64,000 nt of DNA from Quillaja saponaria (taxonomy: Eukaryota; Streptophyta; Magnoliopsida; Fabales; Quillajaceae), in assembly GCA_029379385.1 (NCBI GenBank), contig CM055608.1, positions 23,062,350-23,126,349 of the forward strand. Reading direction: 5' to 3'. This document shows, piece by piece, positions 58,972-64,000 of the stretch. The position numbers and the translations under genes were made by a program. The notes below the pieces were generated by a model. That model was not told the origin of the DNA, made no database searches, and was given only the letters and a program-made list of their open reading frames with translations. The stretch's first letter is position 1; each line of letters starts with the position of its first letter.

Positions 58972-61700
58972 ATGGCTGAGTTAACCTTTGAGATTCACCA
59001 CTTAGACCCTAATTATATTAGTTATTGGGAGTTTCAAGAATTGGAACTGATATAGGATATCCTATAACCTTATCTATTTATTACTTAAAGCCTAGAAAGA
59101 GTATAACTGATGAGTTAGTGTTTATTGAATCAGATAAGTAAATTATATAAATGTTTAAGGACTATAAGACTGATGACACAATTGTGTTATATATTAAGCA
59201 GGGTATTGGTCATGTGAAATTGAGTAATATAAATGGTGAAGCTGCTGGTCAGGATAATGGTAAGGGTGTTGGTCAGGATGATGGTCAGGGTGAGGATAAT
59301 AAAATAGAGGATGTTAACAGTGATGAAGGTGAAAAAGACAATGACAATGCAGATAATGGTGATGGTGTTAATGAAATAGAGGATGTCAATATTCTTGATA
59401 ATGACGGGGTGGCTGACATGGTAGTTAAGCTTAGAAAATGGTTACAAAAAAAGGCTCGTGAAGTTGATGACATATTTGAAAGAAATGAAACTGAAGCAAT
59501 GAAGAGGAGTGACACTGTTAAGATAAGAGAATATATGAAGAGAAATGCTATGAAACAATCTGGAGTAATAGTAGAAAAAATTACTAAGAGAAAAGTTAAG
59601 AATACAATTAAGAAGAACATTGCCATTAAGAACCAAGAGAAAAGACCAGTTTTTTCTGACTCTGATGCTAGTAATACCTCTGTCTCATTGAGGGCCCAGA
59701 AAGGCGAGAGTTCTGCTACTGCTAAAAAAAGGAAGTATGACTTCTTATCAGATATAGAGGATAAATAAGACTGTCTTAGTGATCCAGAATCTAATGATGA
59801 AATTATTGAGTAGCTTCCTGAGTTTAATGAAGCCACTGACATGGTTAAACCTATTCTTAAAGTAGGAATGAAGGCCAAAATGCTCAGGTGTTTAGGGAAG
59901 CTGTGAAAGAATGGAATATAAGAAATATTGTATGGGTGAGAAATGAAAATAAAAGGATGACAGTAGTATGTAGTAGGTGTGACTAGAGGATTCATGCTTC
60001 ACCTATGCAAGGGAAGTTTATAATTCAGATTGAGACCATGAATCTAGAGTATAAGTGTCCCAAAATATTTGATAATAAATTTGTGACTAACACCTACATA
60101 AGTAAAAAGTACGAATATATGCTTATTGATACTCCAAATTATGAAGCTGAAATACATGAAGAAAACTGTTAGAAGGCATATAAAAGCATTCTATAGAGCA
60201 AATAAAAAGGCTACAATATTGATGGAAGGAGATTACAAAAGCAGTATGGGAAAATGTTGGATTATGTTGCCATAATTGTGAAGTATAATATAGGTAGTTC
60301 TATAAGGATATTAACCACTATCACAACCTGGTAAAAATCCTATTTTCAAAGAATGTATGTATGTTATAAGGCTTGGAAGAAAAGATTTAAAGCGGGTTGT
60401 AGGAAGTTAATTGGGTTGGATAGGTGTTTTTTAAAGGACATATTTGGTGGCCAACTTTTAAGTGCTATTGCTAGAGATAGGAATGATAATATTTTTCCTA
60501 TTACAATAGTAGTTGTTGAAATTGAAAATAAAGATTTATGGAGTTGGTTTATGTATGAACTATTGAGTGACATTGGTTTTATCAATGAGAATGGATGGAC
60601 TTTCATGTATGATAGACAAAAAGTATCACTCTTAATGATATATATATATACTAAGTTTTTGTCTACCAATACATTATTGTTATTGACATTATTTTTTATT
60701 TGTATTTGACATGGTTTAGTTAAGACTTTTGAGCAATATTACCTTATAGCTAACCACAGATATTGCTTCAAAACATTTTATCAGAATTTTACATCCAAAT
60801 ACAAAGGTAAAAAGTTGAATGATACTATGTGGAGAGTAGCATATGCAAGAACTATTAGACATTTTGAGCACTGGATGAAGCAAATTGAGAAAATGGATGA
60901 TAAAACATATGCTTACTTAAGGAGTATCAAGCCAAGTCAATGATCAATGTCTCATTTTAACCAAGATGTGAAGTGTGACTGCTTGGTGAATTAAATCAGT
61001 GAATATTGGAAAAAATTTATTCTAGAGGCAAGGGAGCTGCTACATTTGCATGTGTTTGAATGAATAAGGAGGAAAACTATAAGCAGAATTCAAGTGAAAA
61101 TATGGGAATAGAGAAATATAATCATAACATTGTGCCAGAAGATCAATCAAATTTAGAAGACACAAAAAAATGACTCTATGAATTGATTTGCTACATATGC
61201 TAGAAACAACAAGTTTGAAGTTGAATGTTAATACATCATATGTGGTTGATGTAGATAACCAAACTTATGGCTGCAGAGGATGGTAGCTAACTAGAATACT
61301 ATGCAAGCATGCTATTGTAACAATTCAGATAAAAGAAGACCAACCAGAAAAGTATGTTCATCCATACTTCAACAGAGACATATACCTGACAACATACTTA
61401 TATGTCATGGTTCCAATTCTAAAGTAACATGATTGGAAAGAGACTACTTATCAACCTGTGATGCCTTTTCAACAGAAGAAACTAATTGGCATACTTAAAA
61501 AGGCTAGGAGGAAGGGACAAGATGAGAATAATCAACTTAAAGAGATTAATCTTGATGCTGGTATGCAGAAAGTGACAAAAAAAGGAGGTCAAGTCACATA
61601 TGCAAGAAAATTAGGCATAATCAAAGGTCTTGTAAAGGAGTAGTGCATAAGGATTCTAACATGCTAAACAAAGAAAACAACAATAGAATATATAATTCTA
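58972..61700 (+). pseudogene. MuDR-type MULE transposase, decayed
   Basis: Starts MAELTFEIHHLDPNYISYWE at 58972. After shifts, 59151-59768 reads FKDYKTDDTIVLYI, a Gly/Asp/Asn-rich acidic stretch (NGEAAGQDNG...) and a Lys-rich end. About 59,920-60,170 holds the DNA-binding segment (NKRMTVVCSRCD, IHASPMQGKFIIQIET, EYKCPKIF). 60353-60610 is the DDE/MULE domain (KLIGLDRCFLKDIFGGQLLS, ENGWTFMYDRQK with the first two Asp-type positions), continued at 60,715 by KTFEQYYLIANHRYCFK and MKQIEKMDDKTYAYL. A SWIM zinc finger (DNQTYGCRGW, LCKHAIVTIQI) is at about 61,250 and a degenerate zinc knuckle (HNQRSCKG) at about 61,630. Stops throughout make it inactive. Confidence 0.85.
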
Positions 61701-62088
61701 AGTATCTTATGTTTATTAGTATTCAAAATAATATACTAATATATTATTTTGTTATCACAGGGAAGCAGACAAGTAAATGTTGAGGGACAAAGTAGTTAAA
61801 TACCAAATTTAGAGTCTCAACTAGTTTTGTCTACTCAATAAAGCCACACATGATCAAGTCAACCATAACAAAGTCAAACAAGATCAAGTCATCCAAGAGG
61901 CCCAAAATAGAATAAGAGCACAAAAATTTCTGTTGTAGCTATTAGGGAAAATCGGTAGGCTAAAGGAGGAAAGGGTGAAAAAATAAATAAAAAAATTTGA
62001 AGAGAATGGGCTATGTAGATGTGTGTTTTTTAAGTAAATTGCAAATGATATGTAGATGTTTATTTTAACTCTGCCAGAGGTTACTCTG

Positions 62089-62218
62089 CTGGTCCCAAGT
62101 CTGGATAAAAGAGGAGGGTTGCGATAGGTTGACGACCAAAGTAAAACTAGTCAAACCCTATGATGATGAGCTGACCCCAACTAGTTTGGGATTTTAAGGC
62201 TTAGTTGAGTTGAGTTGT
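62089..62218 (+). mobile_element. SINE-like sequence with Au-type 3' end inside the MULE
   Basis: TCCCAAGTCTGGATAAAAGA, GGTTGCGATAGGTTGACG, AAACCCTATGATGATGAGCT, GACCCCAACTAGTTTGGGAT, AAGGCTTAGTTGAGTTGAG. The end matches the intronic sequence at 23,690-23,738 (GACCCCAAC AAGTTTGGGATAT AAGGCTTCATTGAGTTGAG). This is the 3' signature of Au-related plant SINEs. The A/B boxes of the 5' part are not clear. Confidence 0.5.
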
Positions 62219-62821
62219 ATGTAGATGCTTATTTTGTTAAGACTTATGTATTATGGAGGAGTAGGATGATCATGTTTTTTAATTCATATTCTAATTTAGT
62301 TATGTTTTAAGAATGATAAAGATGACATCGTTATAATGATGATTTTGTTTAATGCTCAATATCTTTCAATTATGATTTTATGTTCTTTAATTCCTTCATC
62401 CTATCTATGATATAATGATAGGTAAGTATGATAATGACAAAGATATCTCTGTTTGACAAAGAAAAGAGTTTTGATGCTTCATTTTCATTACCTTTGAAAT
62501 CTCATACAAACTAATGAGGCATTACAATAAATGTATACAAAAAATGCATCAAGGTATCTAAGTTAAGTAAATTCTATGATACCAATATGGATTCGGGTTT
62601 CTCCGGTTTAACGAGATCATAATTCTTGAATTTCTATATGAATCAAGATCAAAAAAAGAAAGTTTTTGCCAAGGCTATATGTCTTTTTTTAGTCTACTCA
62701 AGTCTAAACCATGGGACCTCTTAGAGGTTCTAACTAGGGAGCGTGCAGATCCAAAACGCATAAAAGAATCTATTGATTATCTCCCAATTGGTTGGACTGA
62801 AGGTGCAATGATTTACTTCAC

Positions 62822-62856
62822 GGGTGAGGTCTCTGGTTCAAGTCTAGGATGGCCCA
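62822..62856 (+). pseudogene. Partial plastid-derived trnI-GAU, 3' exon
   Basis: 35 bases GGGTGAGGTCTCTGGTTCAA..GGATGGCCCA, the T-arm and acceptor half of plastid tRNA-Ile. The 5' exon is absent, so no tRNA can form. One C-to-T change in GGGCGAGG is visible against the plastid form. Confidence 0.75.
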
Positions 62857-62920
62857 ACTACACTGACGAAAAGAATAGAAGAAGCATTTAACTCCTTCAA
62901 GCATGCTCCACTTGGCTCGA

Positions 62921-62958
62921 GGGGATATAGCTTAGTTGGTAAAGCTCCGCTCTTGTAA
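62921..62958 (+). pseudogene. Partial plastid-derived trnA-UGC, 5' exon
   Basis: 38 bases GGGGATATAGCTTAGTTGGT..CTCTTGTAA, the acceptor, D-arm and anticodon half of plastid tRNA-Ala, running directly into its group II intron start. Changes include G-to-A in the D-stem and C-to-T in the anticodon (TGC to TGT). The 3' exon is not present in the window. Confidence 0.8.
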
Positions 62959-63169
62959 TTGGGTCGTTGCGATTACGGGTTGGATGTCTAATTGTCCAGG
63001 CGGTAATGATAGTATTATCTAGTCATAATCCTATCCTATATACTCTCATCTAATTTCTAACCATCAATTTTAACAATTTACATGTCCCTCACATCAATAG
63101 TTTTGACAAAACATAACATATAATTACTTTTCATGTCAAAAACAACAATTTATATAATTTTTTTCCTTT

Positions 63170-63694
63170 CACTTCAGCTTCTTGGAAGGTTTTGAAGGCC
63201 TTTGCAGCTTTCTCATTATTCATTTCAGCTTCAAGGTCATATGATGCAACAATAGCTATCAAGTATTTCCCTTTTTTTTCATAATCTTTATAATTTTTTT
63301 CAAACTCTGATTGTAATGCATCATTCTTTTGAATGAGTTATTTTATAACTTCAATCTCACGAATACAAATTTCAAGATCAAATCATTTAAAAAAACTATA
63401 GGGTTTTAATCTCTGATATATAAAAAATATTTAAAAGTTAGTAAACTGAAATAAAAAACCAGCTGAAATTCTATATTTAGGAAATCAAAATTCTTACTCC
63501 AAACCTTCCACAGCTATAAAATCTTCTACCTACATTGTTTTTTGTCCAAGCAGTCTTCAATGGAGAAATCTCACCACAATAACAAATTTTTATCTTATTG
63601 TCTGAACTCGAATTTGAGCCCAAATTTCTTGAAACTCTTGAAGCATTTGTTGCATCAGAAGCTACAGAAAAACTACACCCAAGTGATCAACCAT
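63170..63694 (-). pseudogene. GRF-type zinc-finger protein in the MULE, convergent to the transposase
   Basis: Starts at the ATG at 63694 (MVDHLG); after a one-base shift the frame reads SVASDATNASRVSRNLG, then KICYCGEISPLKTAWTK and NNVGRRFYSCGRFG, a GRF zinc finger (CxCG...T..N.GRRFY.C). A GT donor follows at 63497-63496. A second exon-like piece from about 63,400 carries DLEICIREIEVIK, LIQKNDALQSEFEKNYKDYE and KYLIAIVASYDLEAEMNNEK, a coiled-coil tail. Plant GRF proteins of this build bind nucleic acid and are frequent near transposons. It lies between the right TIR and the transposase and is convergent to the latter, the position of mudrB in maize MuDR. A frameshift and a stop suggest decay. 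Confidence 0.6.
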
Positions 63695-63716
63695 GGAGGA
63701 TAAGAAGGGAATGAAG

Positions 63717-63991
63717 TGAGATAGATTTGGGGTATTAGGGATTTGGGAATTTTGGTATTTTAAGATTAGGGGGGAAAATTATGGATTTAGGGATTCAAGA
63801 TGTCTCAGCCCGCATTTTATTCTAACAGTACACTCACGTGTTATGCATGTATGTGTAAATGGTTAAGTTTGACAGAATCAGTCAAAAAATAATTTGGTCT
63901 ACACTACAAAGTGGTGATTTTGGACAAAATAAGCCACGTGCATGTGTTTAGGAATAAGTCTAACTACAAGGGAGTAAAATGGACTCTACTA
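63717..63991 (-). repeat. Right TIR of the MULE
   Basis: About 275 bp, the inverted copy of 58273-58520. It ends in ...GGACTCTACTA and is followed by the AAAAATTTA target duplication, the last nine bases of the window. Confidence 0.8.
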
Positions 63992-64000
63992 AAAAATTTA

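Larger units (their letters stand above)
62763..63015 (+). other. Nuclear copy of plastid DNA (trnI-trnA region)
   Basis: The stretch matches the plastid inverted-repeat region between trnI-GAU and trnA-UGC: end of the trnI intron (GAATCTATTGATTATCTCCC), trnI 3' exon, spacer (GCATGCTCCACTTGGCTCG), trnA 5' exon and the first about 55 bases of the trnA intron (TTGGGTCGTTGCGATTACGG). Differences from the plastid form, as I remember it, are mostly C-to-T and G-to-A (CTCAG to CTTAG, GTAGAG to GTAAAG, TTGCAA to TTGTAA). That is the pattern of methylated cytosine decay in nuclear plastid inserts. An open frame over 62,679-62,891 is a by-product. The 62,590-62,762 flank may also be organellar but was not identified. 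Confidence 0.8.
58273..63991 (+). mobile_element. Mutator-like element (MULE) with long TIRs, transposase and GRF gene
   Basis: Terminal inverted repeats at 58273-58520 and about 63717-63991 match over about 250 bp (TTCC(C/T)AAAC(T/A)CATGCACG(A/T)GG, TGTACTGTTAGAATAAAA, CTGAGACA, AAATCCCTAAT, TACCCCAAAT). A 9-bp AAAAATTTA lies on both sides (58264-58272 and 63992-64000). The outermost 25 bases of the two ends differ, probably through a small deletion on the left. Inside are a MuDR-type transposase relic (plus strand), a convergent GRF-zinc-finger frame (minus strand), a SINE-like insert and a plastid fragment. 5.72 kb. Confidence 0.85.

Noticed and set aside
59285..59995. Long minus-strand open frame of 236 codons opposite the MULE transposase
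   Set aside because: It is the antisense of the acidic, GAT/GAN-rich transposase segment. Its Ser/Leu-rich composition follows from that, and the plus strand carries recognisable transposase motifs.
62679..62891. 70-codon open frame (MSFFSLLKSKPWDLL..)
   Set aside because: Its second half runs over plastid trnI intron and exon sequence, so it is not a protein gene.
62921..62958. Functional tRNA-Ala
   Set aside because: Only the 5' exon is present, with an altered anticodon and no 3' exon.

Overview
The window is a stretch of nuclear DNA from a flowering plant, most likely a eudicot. Three plant-type genes support this: an MFAP1-type spliceosomal protein, an EMSY-like ENT-domain protein and a CCX-type cation/calcium exchanger. 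They have plant intron/exon structure (GT-AG introns, AT-rich introns) and sit in very AT-rich DNA filled with plant transposable elements and a decayed piece of plastid DNA. I cannot name the species.

Layout. 0-4.3 kb: MFAP1 homologue on the minus strand, with two coding exons and a 5' leader intron, plus two possible orphan exons just downstream. 4.3-17.6 kb: gene-poor DNA with a local duplication (5.8-6.1 kb), a probable solo LTR of about 3.6 kb (7.3-11.0 kb), a small secreted cysteine-containing peptide gene (13.06 kb) and an array of about 167-bp tandem repeats (15.6-16.5 kb). 17.9-26.2 kb: an eight-exon ENT-domain gene on the plus strand whose introns hold a SINE-like sequence, a G-quadruplex motif and a short inverted-repeat MITE. 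27-38.6 kb: a three-layer nest in which a CACTA transposon lies inside a copia retrotransposon, itself inside an older copia relic; both junctions carry target-site duplications. 38.7-46.8 kb: fragments of two non-LTR retrotransposons. 47.3-48.2 kb: a small Mutator-like element with a 9-bp target duplication. 49.1-50.9 kb: the CCX gene. 51.0-64.0 kb: a second copia retrotransposon whose 5' LTR appears to be interrupted by a 5.7-kb Mutator-like element (MULE). This MULE carries a broken transposase gene, a convergent GRF-zinc-finger reading frame, a SINE-like insert and a plastid trnI-trnA fragment.

The three conserved genes look like ordinary housekeeping or membrane-transport genes without functional linkage. 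Two of them (MFAP1 and CCX) carry one extra base each in otherwise intact reading frames. The small peptide gene also reads better if one base is restored. This means either assembly indel errors or recent inactivation. No operon-like system, CRISPR array or new defence-type locus is visible. The most unusual structures are the two-gene MULE with its plastid passenger, the nested retroelement/CACTA stack and the 167-bp array. All splice junctions, domain names and element families were assigned by reading the sequence and from knowledge of the families; no database search was run.
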